DNA of 64,000 bases from Antarcticibacterium arcticum (GCF_007993795.1 NZ_CP042476.1:248001-312000); one strand, 5' to 3'; positions 16,544-26,168 are shown, numbered from the stretch's first letter. The notes: a model not told the origin generated them from the sequence alone. A program made the numbers and translations.

Positions 16544-17821
16544 TTACTCCGGAAGGCATTCAAAACACTTCAAAAGTCCGGGATTTAAATCCAGGTCTTC
16601 AGATCCTTTGAGTGGTTCATTTAATACGTCTCTCTCTACAATGATATTGCGAAATGCAATGGCATAATCCTGCAGGTCTTCCCTGCGCTGTTTGATCTTG
16701 GCAATTATTTCCTTTCCATTTAGATCGAATAGAGACGCTGGCCAGGCGTGAAGTGCAGCTTCAATTTTATCATCGGTAAGGGCTTGCTGCAGGTGTTTTG
16801 CTTCCTCAAGGAAGATCTCTTTCGGGGTATCCCTTAAAAAGTACACATCAAATTTATAAACCAGGCCGGGCATATAATCTATTTCTTTTTCGAAAGGCCG
16901 TACGAGGGGTTCTACCGTTTTATGGGAAATAATGGAAGGGATTACCCCATCCAGTTTAAAAAAAGCATTATCGCGGTCACCCGCCAGGGGAATTGCGTTA
17001 TAAGTACCGTTTTTCTTTTGCAGGACCCATCCCCATTGTTTGGCGTGGCGGTCCCAGTCGCCAATAAGAAGGTCAAATAAGCGGGCCCGTATCAGGGATC
17101 TTTTGTCAATTTTTACCCTGTCCCCAATTTTGGCTTTTAATTCCTGAAGGTCCTGTGTGTCACTGATCTCCTTAACATCTTTGTAAGGAGTCCAGTTAAA
17201 TTTGCCTTTGGTCTCGTATTCCAGCAGGTAAAGCTTGTCTCCATACTTCTCATTATATTCTCCCAGCGTTTTCTGTCTTGGGATGAACATAGGCCGCGGA
17301 TTGGTATGAAGTACCCCCGCAGTTTCGGCCAGGGCTGCCGCTGCTACCGCACCATAGGGGTGCTGGGCAGAAATGCCGTCTATTACAATATTCTGCAGCC
17401 CCAGGGTTTTGGCAAATTCCGGCACATGGGAAGTTGGGTCCTTATTTATGCTGCGTAGGCTGTACAAAATTCCATTACTGCTTTCAAGACGCAGGGAACT
17501 GGTTTGCGAGCCCCCGCCTTCTTTAACTATTTTCATACCCCCATGCAGGGTATCCAGATACACTACGGGAACTGTAACAGGGGTAGCCCAGGCCTCACGG
17601 TAATTCCTGCCCTGCATGGTTTGTTTTAAAAGATTCCCTTTATATAAAGTGGTTGCGGCAACTGTTACGGAATCATGTGCAGTAAAGTCTATTTCATCAA
17701 CATCCTCAATATCTACAATAATGGCAGTTTCGTGGTCCTCTTTATTTCCCGAAACCGAGATATATACAAGCACCAGGAATAAGGTTATAAGAAGGGCAAC
17801 GAACCAAAAGATCTTTTTCAT
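16544..17821 (-). CDS. Membrane-anchored protein with HipA/FAM20-like kinase signature
   Basis: A 425-residue protein with an N-terminal anchor (FWFVALLITLFLVLVYISVS, residues 5-24) that puts the rest outside the cytoplasm. A glycine-rich stretch, KEGGGSQTSSLRLESSNG (100-117), followed by YSLRS resembles the nucleotide loop and beta-strand of HipA-like kinases, with Arg in place of Lys. LFDLLIGDWDRHAKQWGW (249-265) looks like the catalytic loop D-x-D-R-H-x-x-Q/N, and AIPLAGDRDNAFF (276-288) like the metal-binding Asp motif. In other Bacteroidota the GDWDRH domain is part of larger envelope proteins. Kinase activity is not shown; the family is not named with certainty. Confidence 0.6.
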   Translation of the reverse strand: MKKIFWFVALLITLFLVLVYISVSGNKEDHETAIIVDIEDVDEIDFTAHDSVTVAATTLYKGNLLKQTMQGRNYREAWATPVTVPVVYLDTLHGGMKIVKEGGGSQTSSLRLESSNGILYSLRSINKDPTSHVPEFAKTLGLQNIVIDGISAQHPYGAVAAAALAETAGVLHTNPRPMFIPRQKTLGEYNEKYGDKLYLLEYETKGKFNWTPYKDVKEISDTQDLQELKAKIGDRVKIDKRSLIRARLFDLLIGDWDRHAKQWGWVLQKKNGTYNAIPLAGDRDNAFFKLDGVIPSIISHKTVEPLVRPFEKEIDYMPGLVYKFDVYFLRDTPKEIFLEEAKHLQQALTDDKIEAALHAWPASLFDLNGKEIIAKIKQRREDLQDYAIAFRNIIVERDVLNEPLKGSEDLDLNPGLLKCFECLPE

Positions 17822-17978
17822 AAAACGGAAGTTTCAGAAAATAAATCTAAGATTTTGGAAATCAAAAATTCTTAAAATTGCCTCAATATTAAGCTGAACA
17901 CCCGCGTAAAGTTTATCATAATTAAAATAAAAAACCACTTATTTGATGGGGGAGGAAACTGTATTCTCCTAAAAAGGC

Positions 17979-19199
17979 TTAAGCTTCTACCCGGTCAAAA
18001 TCAAGAATTACCTGGTGTTTTATAAGGTCCTCAAAAGTTTCCCGTTCTCTTATTAAATGAGCTTTCCCATTATGCCATAGGACTTCGGCAGGACGGTAGC
18101 GGGAATTGAAATTGCTGGACATAGAAAAGCTATAAGCCCCGGCATTGCTAAATGCAAGAATATCACCTTCAGTAATTTCAGAGATCCTTCGGTTTTGGGC
18201 AAATGTATCTGTTTCACATATGTAACCTACCACAGAGTAAAATCGTTGCTTCCCTTCCGGGTTGGAAATATTGTGAATGTCATGGTGAGAACCATAGAAC
18301 ATAGGGCGAATTAGATGATTAAAACCACTATCTACCCCTGCAAAAACGGTAGATGTTGTTTGCTTGATCACATTTACCCTAACGAGGAATTTTCCCGCTT
18401 CGCTCACAAGGAATTTCCCTGGTTCAAATAATAATGTTAGTTCGCGACCGTAATCTTCACAAAAGTCTGTAAAGCGCCTGGTGAGTTTTTCTCCCAGTTC
18501 CTCTATATCTGTCTCAATATCGCCGGGGGTATAAGGCACCTTGAAGCCACTTCCAAAATCAATGAATTCAAGATCTTTGAAATTTTTTGCGGCATCAAAA
18601 AGGATCTCAGATGCTCTAAGGAACACCTCAATGTCCAGGATGTCACTCCCGGTGTGCATATGTATTCCGTTAATGTTCATTCCCGTATTTTCAACAATAC
18701 GGAGCAAATGTGGGATCTGGTGTATGGAAACTCCAAATTTCGAATCTACATGGCCTACGGAGATCTTGGAATTTCCTCCCGCCAGGATATGCGGATTGAT
18801 ACGTATACAAACCGGAACTTTGGGATGCTTTGTTCCAAATTGTTCCAGGATAGATAAATTGTCAATATTTATTTGCACCCCAAGATCTGCCACCTCTTCT
18901 ATTTCTTCCAGGGAAACACCATTTGGCGTGTAAAGGATCTCTCTGGGTTCAAAGCCGGCCTTAAGCCCCAACTGCACTTCCTGTATAGAAACGGTATCCA
19001 GTCCCGCACCCCGGGTTCGCAATAATTTAAGGATAGAAATATTGGAATTAGCCTTAACTGCATAGTTGATCCTAAGGGTTTTTACTTTACTGAAGGCCGC
19101 TGTAAGTCGGTCATACTGTGACAGGATCTTATCTGCATCATACACATATACGGGGCTTCCAAATTCCTGGGCAATTGTAATAAGGTCTTGGTTTTTCAT
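17979..19199 (-). CDS. lysA: Diaminopimelate decarboxylase
   Basis: A 406-residue PLP enzyme of fold type III that makes lysine from meso-diaminopimelate, the last step of the pathway. The PLP lysine is in INYAVKANSN (about residue 49), HMHTGSDI and the glycine loop IDFGSGFKVPY bind the phosphate, and VVGYICETDTFA is the conserved Cys loop that completes the active site across the dimer. EPGKFLVSEAG carries further substrate residues. The length is normal. No other lysine genes are adjacent. An ornithine or arginine decarboxylase is unlikely given the ICETDT motif. Confidence 0.93.
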   Translation of the reverse strand: MKNQDLITIAQEFGSPVYVYDADKILSQYDRLTAAFSKVKTLRINYAVKANSNISILKLLRTRGAGLDTVSIQEVQLGLKAGFEPREILYTPNGVSLEEIEEVADLGVQINIDNLSILEQFGTKHPKVPVCIRINPHILAGGNSKISVGHVDSKFGVSIHQIPHLLRIVENTGMNINGIHMHTGSDILDIEVFLRASEILFDAAKNFKDLEFIDFGSGFKVPYTPGDIETDIEELGEKLTRRFTDFCEDYGRELTLLFEPGKFLVSEAGKFLVRVNVIKQTTSTVFAGVDSGFNHLIRPMFYGSHHDIHNISNPEGKQRFYSVVGYICETDTFAQNRRISEITEGDILAFSNAGAYSFSMSSNFNSRYRPAEVLWHNGKAHLIRERETFEDLIKHQVILDFDRVEA

Positions 19200-19337
19200 A
19201 CCTGAAAAAAATTAAGTCGCAAAAATACAGGAGAAAAAAGAATTCCTCCTAGCTAAGCCACTAAAAATAACGAAATACTTTTAATTGTTTTATTTATTGA
19301 AATTCCGTGAAGATTTTTTAAGGCTGAACTTCCGGTA

Positions 19338-20021
19338 TTACTGGATAGCTTCCTCGAGGTTTTTGATTTTAAATTCTCCCTGAATCATTTTTTTATAGGG
19401 ATTTCTATCAATATCGGGGTCACTGTGTAGTATAGATATATCTACCTGCCATGTATCATCTGCTGTCTTTTTTCCTTTAAGACATGCGTTATTCATCGCA
19501 TTTGTGCCCATAGTAGTAAATGGACAATAGCAATATAATTCATAGTAAGCATTAGCTTTGAGTAAATCTTCTTCCCCACTCAGGAAAAATTCTTCCTGTC
19601 CAGCCTCGACTTCAAAGAGAATGATCTCCTCCACCTCATCGTCGGCCCATCTTTCCTCCCCAATTTCAATATATTGGTATCTGAAAACTGTTTTATTTCC
19701 CGGGATTACCTTGGTTTTTGAATAATATAACACCTCTCTTTCATTAATTATAAGGGTTCGGGGTATAGTATGAGTGGTATTTTCATCCACTTCGATTTGG
19801 GCATTTTCAAATATTTCAAGATTGTAAAGCGTAAGATTTGTAGTGTTTTCTTCCAGAATAATTTCGGGATCATAATCGGGATTGCCATCTATACATTGTG
19901 GAGCTGTAAGGCTTAGGTCCGGAACCGGTTCAGGTTCAGGGTCAACTTCTGAAGCACAGGCTATTAGCGCGAAAATAAAGAAAAGGAAAATCGAATTTTT
20001 TAAAACAGCTTTAATAATCAT
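19338..20021 (-). CDS. Lipoprotein of unknown function
   Basis: A 227-residue protein with a lipoprotein signal (FLFFIFALIACASE, Cys near residue 22), followed by an acidic/proline linker, VDPEPEPVPDLS, that would hold the body away from the membrane. The rest is mainly beta, with cysteines in YCYCPFTTMG and NNACLKGKK that could form disulfides or bind something. I recognise no family. It stands alone on the minus strand, divergent from sucC, so its promoter lies in 20022-20175. Confidence 0.6.
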   Translation of the reverse strand: MIIKAVLKNSIFLFFIFALIACASEVDPEPEPVPDLSLTAPQCIDGNPDYDPEIILEENTTNLTLYNLEIFENAQIEVDENTTHTIPRTLIINEREVLYYSKTKVIPGNKTVFRYQYIEIGEERWADDEVEEIILFEVEAGQEEFFLSGEEDLLKANAYYELYCYCPFTTMGTNAMNNACLKGKKTADDTWQVDISILHSDPDIDRNPYKKMIQGEFKIKNLEEAIQ

Positions 20022-20175
20022 AGGTTGTTTTTATTCATGGTTATGTATAAATATAATGATAAATTAATAACATCTGGTTGTCCTATGCATTTTGGGGAAT
20101 TAAAAACCTGGATAAGGCTGCTCATTTGCGCATTTTTACTTCCCGAACGACCGTCTTCTGATTAACCAAAAAATA

Positions 20176-20207
20176 TTGGTACAATACTTTTGGTTTTGTT
20201 ACTTTTG
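20176..20207 (+). promoter_or_regulatory. Promoter of sucC (TTG-N21-TACTTTTG)
   Basis: TTG at 20176-20178 and TACTTTTG at 20200-20207 fit the Bacteroidota consensus TTG-N17-23-TANNTTTG. A second copy of TACTTTTG lies at 20185-20192. The leader to the ATG at 20242 would be about 25-30 bases. Confidence 0.65.
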
Positions 20208-20241
20208 TCAACCGTAATTAATACTGAAGAAAAAGCAGATT

Positions 20242-21435
20242 ATGAACATACATGAATATCAAGGAAAAGAAATACTAAGCAGCTTTGGCGTGCGCATCCA
20301 GCGTGGTATTGTTGCTCATAATGCAAAAGAAGCAGTAGATGCTGCAAAAGAACTTACCGAGCAAACCGGAACCGGTTGGCACGTGATCAAGGCCCAGGTG
20401 CACGCAGGTGGCCGTGGTAAAGGTGGTGGGGTAAAACTTGCCAAGAACCTTAAAGAGGTTGAAGAAATTGCAGGAAACATCATAGGAATGGATCTTGTTA
20501 CTCCTCAAACTTCTGCTGAAGGTAAAAGAGTTCACCAGGTATTGGTTGCTGAAGATGTTTATTACCCGGGTGATAATGAACCCGAAGAATATTATATGTC
20601 GGTTCTTTTGAACCGTGCCACAGGCCGAAATATGATCATGTATTCTACTGAAGGTGGAATGGATATAGAATCTGTTGCAGAAAATACACCTGAATTGATA
20701 TTCACCGAGGAAATTGACCCTACTGTAGGTTTATTGGGTTTCCAGGCCAGAAGAATAGCTTTCAACCTTGGTTTAAGCGGAAATGGTTTTAAAGAAATGA
20801 CCAAATTCGTAATGGCCCTTTACAAAGCCTTTGAAAATTCAGATTCCTCCCTTTTTGAGATCAACCCTGTTCTTAAGACCAGCGATGATAAAATAATGGC
20901 TGTAGATGCTAAGGTTACTTTAGATGACAATGCACTTTACCGTCATAAGAATTATGCTGAAATGCGTGATATTCGTGAGGAAAATCCTGTAGAAGTTGAA
21001 GCAAAAAGAGTTGGCCTTAATTATGTGGACCTTGACGGAAACGTAGGTTGTATGGTAAACGGTGCAGGACTTGCAATGGCTACCATGGACCTTATTAAAC
21101 AAGCCGGTGGGGAGCCTGCAAACTTTTTAGACGTAGGTGGTACCGCAGACGCTAAAAGAGTAGAAGAGGCCCTTAGACTTATTTTAAAAGATGACAAAGT
21201 AAAAGCCATCCTTATCAATATTTTTGGAGGAATTGTTCGTTGCGACCGTGTGGCACAGGGAATCGTAGATGCCTGTAAGAACATGGGGGATGCGGTAAAA
21301 GTTCCAATCATAGTAAGATTACAGGGAACCAATGCCGACATTGCAAAGGAGATCATTGACAACAGCGGATTTGATTTTCACAGCGCTACCGAATTTCAGG
21401 AAGCTGCAGATAAAGTACAGGAAGTGCTTAAATAA
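20242..21435 (+). CDS. sucC: Succinyl-CoA ligase (ADP-forming) beta subunit
   Basis: A 397-residue TCA-cycle enzyme subunit that, with SucD, makes succinyl-CoA from succinate and ATP or the reverse. It starts with MNIHEYQGKEILSSFGV and has the ATP-grasp signatures VHAGGRGKGGGVKLA and IFGGIVRCDRVAQGI, plus FEINPVLKT with the Mg-binding residues. The length is normal for bacterial SucC. SucD is not next to it, so the two subunits are encoded apart here; this is common in Bacteroidota. A strong terminator follows directly. Confidence 0.97.
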   Translation: MNIHEYQGKEILSSFGVRIQRGIVAHNAKEAVDAAKELTEQTGTGWHVIKAQVHAGGRGKGGGVKLAKNLKEVEEIAGNIIGMDLVTPQTSAEGKRVHQVLVAEDVYYPGDNEPEEYYMSVLLNRATGRNMIMYSTEGGMDIESVAENTPELIFTEEIDPTVGLLGFQARRIAFNLGLSGNGFKEMTKFVMALYKAFENSDSSLFEINPVLKTSDDKIMAVDAKVTLDDNALYRHKNYAEMRDIREENPVEVEAKRVGLNYVDLDGNVGCMVNGAGLAMATMDLIKQAGGEPANFLDVGGTADAKRVEEALRLILKDDKVKAILINIFGGIVRCDRVAQGIVDACKNMGDAVKVPIIVRLQGTNADIAKEIIDNSGFDFHSATEFQEAADKVQEVLK

Positions 21436-21457
21436 GATTTAGTCTCTATTATAGATC

Positions 21458-21494
21458 AATAACCCCTGAAGTTTCTTCAGGGGTTATTTTTTTG
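21458..21494 (+). terminator. Terminator of sucC
   Basis: A perfect 14-base stem, AATAACCCCTGAAG (21458-21471) with CTTCAGGGGTTATT (21475-21488), has a 3-base loop and a T-run. Confidence 0.93.
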
Positions 21495-21568
21495 TCATAG
21501 TTGGTTGGAAGGAAACAAGTGGAGTTGGCCAGAAGTTTTGAAAATCACTTAATGGCCGTTTTTAAAGA

Positions 21569-21599
21569 AAAAAGATCCCGGGAAGCCCGGAATCTTTTT
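21569..21599. terminator. Terminator of the DUF1456 gene
   Basis: AAAAAGATCCCGGG (21569-21582) pairs with CCCGGAATCTTTTT (21586-21599) with one mismatch. On the minus strand it is followed by U-rich sequence. It can work in both directions. Confidence 0.82.
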
Positions 21600-21637
21600 G
21601 ATATTTATAATACCGGCTTATAGCCGGAATAAATTTT

Positions 21638-21913
21638 CTATTTCTTGGCAGGGGGAGGTGTCGCCGCAGGTTTTGATTCACCTTTTTTGGGCATTACTCC
21701 GCGTTTATGGATCACAAGTCCGTTTAGGAAATTGCGCAGGAACTGATCGCCGCATTCCATATATTTTGGGTGATCTTCTGCGCGAAAGATCGCTCCCAGT
21801 TCGCTCTTGGTCACCTTAAAATCTACAAGGGCACAAATTTCTACAATATCGTCATCGCGCAGTTTTAGCGCAACTCTCAGTTTCTTAAAAATGTCGTTGT
21901 TTGATAAAGCCAT
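21638..21913 (-). CDS. DUF1456 protein, single-repeat form
   Basis: A 91-residue protein with one DUF1456 unit: NNDIFKKLRVALKLRDDDIV, then VTKSELGAIFRAEDHPKYM and FLRNFLNGLVIHKRG. In E. coli YehS and most bacteria this unit occurs twice in one chain; here there is one, followed by a basic/proline-alanine tail (KPAATPPPAKK). The function is unknown. It stands alone on the minus strand with a hairpin behind it. The ATG at 21911-21913 fits the family start. Confidence 0.85.
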   Translation of the reverse strand: MALSNNDIFKKLRVALKLRDDDIVEICALVDFKVTKSELGAIFRAEDHPKYMECGDQFLRNFLNGLVIHKRGVMPKKGESKPAATPPPAKK

Positions 21914-22228
21914 AGGGCAAAAATAACTTTTTTCGCCCAGAATGCAGCCAGGGTGCTAGGCAATTTTTTTGTAACCTTATGCTGACCCGGGATATTGTTA
22001 TTTCAGCCAAAATATCTTTTCTTAGTTTTTAATTTTAATGGGATATTTAGAGATAATTTTCAGCTTCCAATTATTTCAATAATGGGGAATTAATAAGTGT
22101 AGTAATTACAGTTATATCTGAATTTAATTTTATATTTAACCCGGTTTTTCAATTTTTCCCGCGGAAATGATTTCAAACTTTTGATCTTTCACTTAGGAAA
22201 AGCTTTTCTAAATATCTTATAGCACCTG
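21914..22228. other. 315-base intergenic region before the symporter
   Basis: This region between divergent genes should hold promoters for DUF1456 and for the symporter. The clearest element is the palindrome at 22096-22112. No ORF was accepted in it. Confidence 0.6.
22096..22112. promoter_or_regulatory. Putative operator of the NrtR-like regulator (copy 1)
   Basis: The sequence AGTGTA-GTAAT-TACAGT has TGTA-N5-TACA as its exact inverted-repeat core. It matches the two palindromes that flank the Nudix-type regulator gene and lies 117 bases before the symporter start. Confidence 0.55.
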
Positions 22229-23881
22229 ATGACAACTACTTTTGGATCCTGGGATTACATAATTTTTATTTCCTATGCAGTATTAATTTTAGGTGTTGGA
22301 TTATGGATGTCCCGTGAAAAGAAAGGACATCAGAAAAATGCCGAAGATTATTTCCTTGCGAGTAAATCCTTACCGTGGTGGGCTATAGGAACATCACTTA
22401 TCGCCGCAAATATTTCGGCAGAGCAGTTCATTGGTATGTCGGGCTCTGGTTTTGCCCTTGGCCTGGCCATTGCTTCCTATGAGTGGATGGCGGCAATTAC
22501 CCTTATAATTGTTGGTAAATATTTTCTTCCAATCTTTATTGAGAAAGGTCTTTATACAATTCCTGAATTTGTAGAAAAACGATTTTCTACCAATCTAAAG
22601 ACTATCCTGGCGGTTTTCTGGATCGCGCTGTATGTTTTTGTCAACCTCACATCTGTGCTGTATCTGGGATCTCTCGCCCTTGAAACAATTATGGGAATCC
22701 CCATGATCTTCGGGGTGATAGGACTCGCACTTTTTGCGGTTGCCTATTCTTTGTATGGCGGACTCAAAGCCGTGGCCTGGACAGATGTGATCCAGGTGAT
22801 CTTTCTTGTTTTAGGAGGTTTGGCAACCACCTACCTTGCCCTGAATATGGTTTCGGGAGGAGAAGGTGTTTTGGCCGGATTATCAACAATTTATGAAGCA
22901 GCGCCAGACAGGTTTGCCATGATCCTGGAGAAATCAAATCCCGAATACAATAATCTTCCCGGCCTGGGAGTGCTTTTAGGCGGTATGTGGGTAGCCAATT
23001 TATATTACTGGGGTTTTAACCAATATATCATACAACGTACCCTGGCAGCAAAATCTTTAAAAGAAGCACAAAAAGGGATCCTGCTTGCCGCCTTTCTTAA
23101 ACTTTTGATCCCCTTAATTGTAGTAGTGCCAGGAATAGCCGCTTATGTAATGGTAAATGATCCCGAAATCCTTGCGCGTTTGGGAGAGGCCGGACTCCAA
23201 AATCTTCCTTCGGTTGGCCAGGCAGACAGAGCGTACCCCTGGTTGCTTCAATTCCTGCCAACAGGATTAAAGGGGGTAGCATTTGCAGCGCTTACCGCTG
23301 CCATTGTATCATCCCTGGCGTCTATGCTTAATTCTACTTCTACCATTTTTACCATGGACATATACAAGCAGTACATCAATAAGAATGCGAGTGATAAAAG
23401 CACAGTGAATATGGGCAGGATTTCTGCCACGGTTGCATTGATCATTGCGTGTATTATGGCTCCATTACTTGGAGGAATAGATCAGGCTTTCCAGTTCATT
23501 CAGGAATATACGGGGGTGGTTAGCCCGGGGATCCTGGCCATTTTTATCCTGGGATTATTCTGGAAAAAGACCACCAATAAGGGAGCAATTGTAGGAGCAT
23601 TATCATCCATTCCAATTGCCATGTATTTCAAGGTGGCACCCAAAGGCTGGTCTGCCAACCCAATTTTTGTAGATGTGCCGTTCCTGGATCAAATGGGATA
23701 TACCGCATTACTTACTATGGTCATTATTGCCGTTGTAAGCCTTGCCCAAAATAAAGGGAGAGATGATGAAAAAGGTATTCCGCTTAGCAGCCGCTTGTTT
23801 AAAACCAGTCCTACTTTTAATATAGGAGCATTTACTGTAATGATAATTTTAGTGGTTCTTTATGCTATGTTCTGGAAATAA
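22229..23881 (+). CDS. Sodium/sugar symporter (SSS family, SGLT-like)
   Basis: A 550-residue inner-membrane protein with about 13-14 helices. It fits the SGLT branch of the solute:sodium symporters: LASKSLPWWAIGTSLIAANI followed by SAEQFIGMSGSGF near the N-terminus, AYSLYGGLKAVAWTDVIQVI, WGFNQYIIQRTLAAKSLKEA, and AALTAAIVSSLASMLNSTST in the sodium-site helix. The neighbours (galT-galK, GH2) and a shared operator suggest galactose or a galactoside as substrate; glucose is the alternative. It converges on galT with a gap of 12 bases and no clear terminator. Confidence 0.9.
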   Translation: MTTTFGSWDYIIFISYAVLILGVGLWMSREKKGHQKNAEDYFLASKSLPWWAIGTSLIAANISAEQFIGMSGSGFALGLAIASYEWMAAITLIIVGKYFLPIFIEKGLYTIPEFVEKRFSTNLKTILAVFWIALYVFVNLTSVLYLGSLALETIMGIPMIFGVIGLALFAVAYSLYGGLKAVAWTDVIQVIFLVLGGLATTYLALNMVSGGEGVLAGLSTIYEAAPDRFAMILEKSNPEYNNLPGLGVLLGGMWVANLYYWGFNQYIIQRTLAAKSLKEAQKGILLAAFLKLLIPLIVVVPGIAAYVMVNDPEILARLGEAGLQNLPSVGQADRAYPWLLQFLPTGLKGVAFAALTAAIVSSLASMLNSTSTIFTMDIYKQYINKNASDKSTVNMGRISATVALIIACIMAPLLGGIDQAFQFIQEYTGVVSPGILAIFILGLFWKKTTNKGAIVGALSSIPIAMYFKVAPKGWSANPIFVDVPFLDQMGYTALLTMVIIAVVSLAQNKGRDDEKGIPLSSRLFKTSPTFNIGAFTVMIILVVLYAMFWK

Positions 23882-23893
23882 TGGGAATCACTT

Positions 23894-24934
23894 TTATCGT
23901 ACGGAAAAATGAACATCGGGCAGTTCCCGAAGGCTTTGCGCCGCCTGTTCGGCTGTGATGTCCCTTTGCGGGCTCGCAAATAGCTCGTAGCCTACCATAA
24001 ATTTTTTGATACTTGCTGAACGCAGTAAAGGTGGATAAAATGACATATGAAAATGCCATTCAGGGAAATCTTCCCCGCCTGTAGGTTGCTGATGGATCCC
24101 TGAGGAATAGGGAAAAGATGTCTCAAATAAATTATCGTACCTGATGCACAGAGCTTTAATAATTTGGGCAAAGGCTATTTCCTCCGGCCCATTGAGTTGG
24201 CCTATATGACGGTAATGAGTTCGCGGAAGTATCATTACTTCATAAGGCCACACTGCCCAGTAGGGCACCAACGCAACAAAATGTTCATTCTGTAACACAA
24301 TTCGCTCGCCCGCTTCAAGTTCCTGATCCAGGTAGGCGGTTAACAGGCTCTTTTTATGAGCATTCCAGTATTCTTTTAATTTTTTGGTTTTTTTCAAGAC
24401 CTCAGTTGGAATTGATCTTTGGGCCCAGATTTGTCCATGAGGATGAGGATTGCTACATCCCATGATCTCTCCCTTATTTTCAAAGACCTGCACATAATTG
24501 ATGTTTTCAAGAGCTCCTAATTCCAGGTATTCCTTTTTCCAGGTTTGTATTACTTTCGTAATATCTTCAATTTTCATTACGGGCAGGGTAAGGGAATGAT
24601 CGGGTGAAAAACATACCACTTTACAAATTCCTGTTTCAGATTCTGCCTGCAGCAAGCCGTTGGAAATTTTCTCTGCAGGACCTTCAGCCAAAAGAGCAGG
24701 AAAATCATTTTTAAAGCTGAAAGGTTCTTTATAATCGGGATTAACTTCCCCGCCGGAGCGGGTATTACCCGGGCATAAATAACAAGAGGGGTCATAAGAA
24801 GACATTATTCCGGCTGTAGTTTCCTCGGTCTTTCCCTGCCACGGGCGTTGGGTGCGGTGAGGTGATACAAGAACCCATTCCCCGGTTAATATATTATACC
24901 TCCTGTGTGGTGCCGAATTTAATGCTTCGTTCAT
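23894..24934 (-). CDS. galT: UDP-glucose-hexose-1-phosphate uridylyltransferase
   Basis: A 346-residue Leloir-pathway enzyme that converts galactose-1-phosphate and UDP-glucose to glucose-1-phosphate and UDP-galactose. The active-site motif is present as CSNPHPHGQIW, where the middle His of HPH accepts the uridylyl group. N-terminal CYLCPGNTRSGG is the zinc or structural Cys motif, and HQQPTGGEDFPEWHFHMSFY near the C-terminus is conserved. It is 31 bases downstream of galK on the same strand, making a galK-galT operon. galE and galM are not in the window. Confidence 0.96.
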   Translation of the reverse strand: MNEALNSAPHRRYNILTGEWVLVSPHRTQRPWQGKTEETTAGIMSSYDPSCYLCPGNTRSGGEVNPDYKEPFSFKNDFPALLAEGPAEKISNGLLQAESETGICKVVCFSPDHSLTLPVMKIEDITKVIQTWKKEYLELGALENINYVQVFENKGEIMGCSNPHPHGQIWAQRSIPTEVLKKTKKLKEYWNAHKKSLLTAYLDQELEAGERIVLQNEHFVALVPYWAVWPYEVMILPRTHYRHIGQLNGPEEIAFAQIIKALCIRYDNLFETSFPYSSGIHQQPTGGEDFPEWHFHMSFYPPLLRSASIKKFMVGYELFASPQRDITAEQAAQSLRELPDVHFSVR

Positions 24935-24965
24935 ATCTCTTTCAATATATTTCCTGGATGGAGGG

Positions 24966-26129
24966 TTACAATCGTTCTACAAAAGTACCCTCTCCCGGTG
25001 TAACGGTTATAGTATCTGGAGTAATTCCGAATTCTGCGCTATAGGCCTGAGAAACTTCCAGGGAGAATTTTTCAATCTTGCTTTCTTCCATGATATTTAT
25101 GGTACAACCTCCAAAACCGCCACCCATCATTCTGGAACCGTAGATATAATTTTTTCCTTTGGTATAATTCACAAGGAAATCCAGCTCGGGGCAGCTCACT
25201 TCATACAAATCGCGAAGACCGGTATGAGATTGATACATAAGTTCGCCAAAATCCTCCAATTTTCCGGTTTTTAAAAGTTCGCTCCCTTTAAGCACCCGTT
25301 TATTTTCCTGAAGCACATATAGAACGCGATTATATTCTTTTTCTGAAAGCTGCGTTTTATACTTCTCCAGAGTTGCTAAATTCACATCCCGAAGACTTTG
25401 AATAGCTGTATCATTTTTTTGAAAAATGGCCAAAGCTGTTTCGCATTCCTTTCTTCGGGAATTGTATTCCCCATCTGCAAGGCTATGGGAAACCTTGGTA
25501 TCGATAAGCAGCATTTTACAGGTTTTAAAATTAGCGGGAATAAACTCTGCCTCCAGGCTTAAACAATCCAGAAGTATAAGGTGTTCTTTTTTACTCATTA
25601 CAGATGCATACTGGTCCATGATACCACAATTGGAACCTACAAAATTATTCTCGGCAGCCTGTGAAAGAATCACTATTTCCTCTTTTGTAAGCTCAAGATC
25701 GAATAATTCATTAAGACCTGCCGCAAGCCCGCACTCAAGGGCCGCAGAAGAACTAATACCAGCGCCAATGGGCAACTTACTGTTTATTTTACAGTCAAAT
25801 CCCTGAAGGAATTTTCCCTTTTTCTGAATTTCGTTAACTACGCCCAGAATATAATTTTCCCAGGTCACCTGGCTTTTTTCAAAATTATTAAGGTCGAAAC
25901 TGAGCCTGGAATTGAAAGTTTCACTAAGGATATTGCAGGTGGAGGGACTCCCATTCTTTTTCAGCTCAAAATAGATCTTTTTGTCAATGGCCGTAGGTAA
26001 CACATACCCCAGGTTATAATCTGTATGTTCCCCAATAAGGTTGATGCGGCCCGGCGATGCTACCCGAACGTCCGCATTAAAAGGTGATATAAAAAGGAAT
26101 TCTTCCATATTTTGACCTGCCTTCTGCAT
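24966..26129 (-). CDS. galK: Galactokinase
   Basis: A 387-residue GHMP kinase that phosphorylates galactose with ATP. SPGRINLIGEHTDYN is the galactokinase signature, PIGAGISSSAALECG the GHMP ATP-binding loop, and GGGFGGCTI the third motif. The catalytic Asp is expected in NCGIMDQYASV. Two starts are possible: ATG at 26127-26129 (used here) or ATG at 26106-26108, both giving a rather short N-terminus. A palindrome 40 bases upstream is the likely operator. Confidence 0.95.
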   Translation of the reverse strand: MQKAGQNMEEFLFISPFNADVRVASPGRINLIGEHTDYNLGYVLPTAIDKKIYFELKKNGSPSTCNILSETFNSRLSFDLNNFEKSQVTWENYILGVVNEIQKKGKFLQGFDCKINSKLPIGAGISSSAALECGLAAGLNELFDLELTKEEIVILSQAAENNFVGSNCGIMDQYASVMSKKEHLILLDCLSLEAEFIPANFKTCKMLLIDTKVSHSLADGEYNSRRKECETALAIFQKNDTAIQSLRDVNLATLEKYKTQLSEKEYNRVLYVLQENKRVLKGSELLKTGKLEDFGELMYQSHTGLRDLYEVSCPELDFLVNYTKGKNYIYGSRMMGGGFGGCTINIMEESKIEKFSLEVSQAYSAEFGITPDTITVTPGEGTFVERL

Positions 26130-26168
26130 TTGTAAAAATTTAATTCTCTTTGAATTGCAAAGATATTA

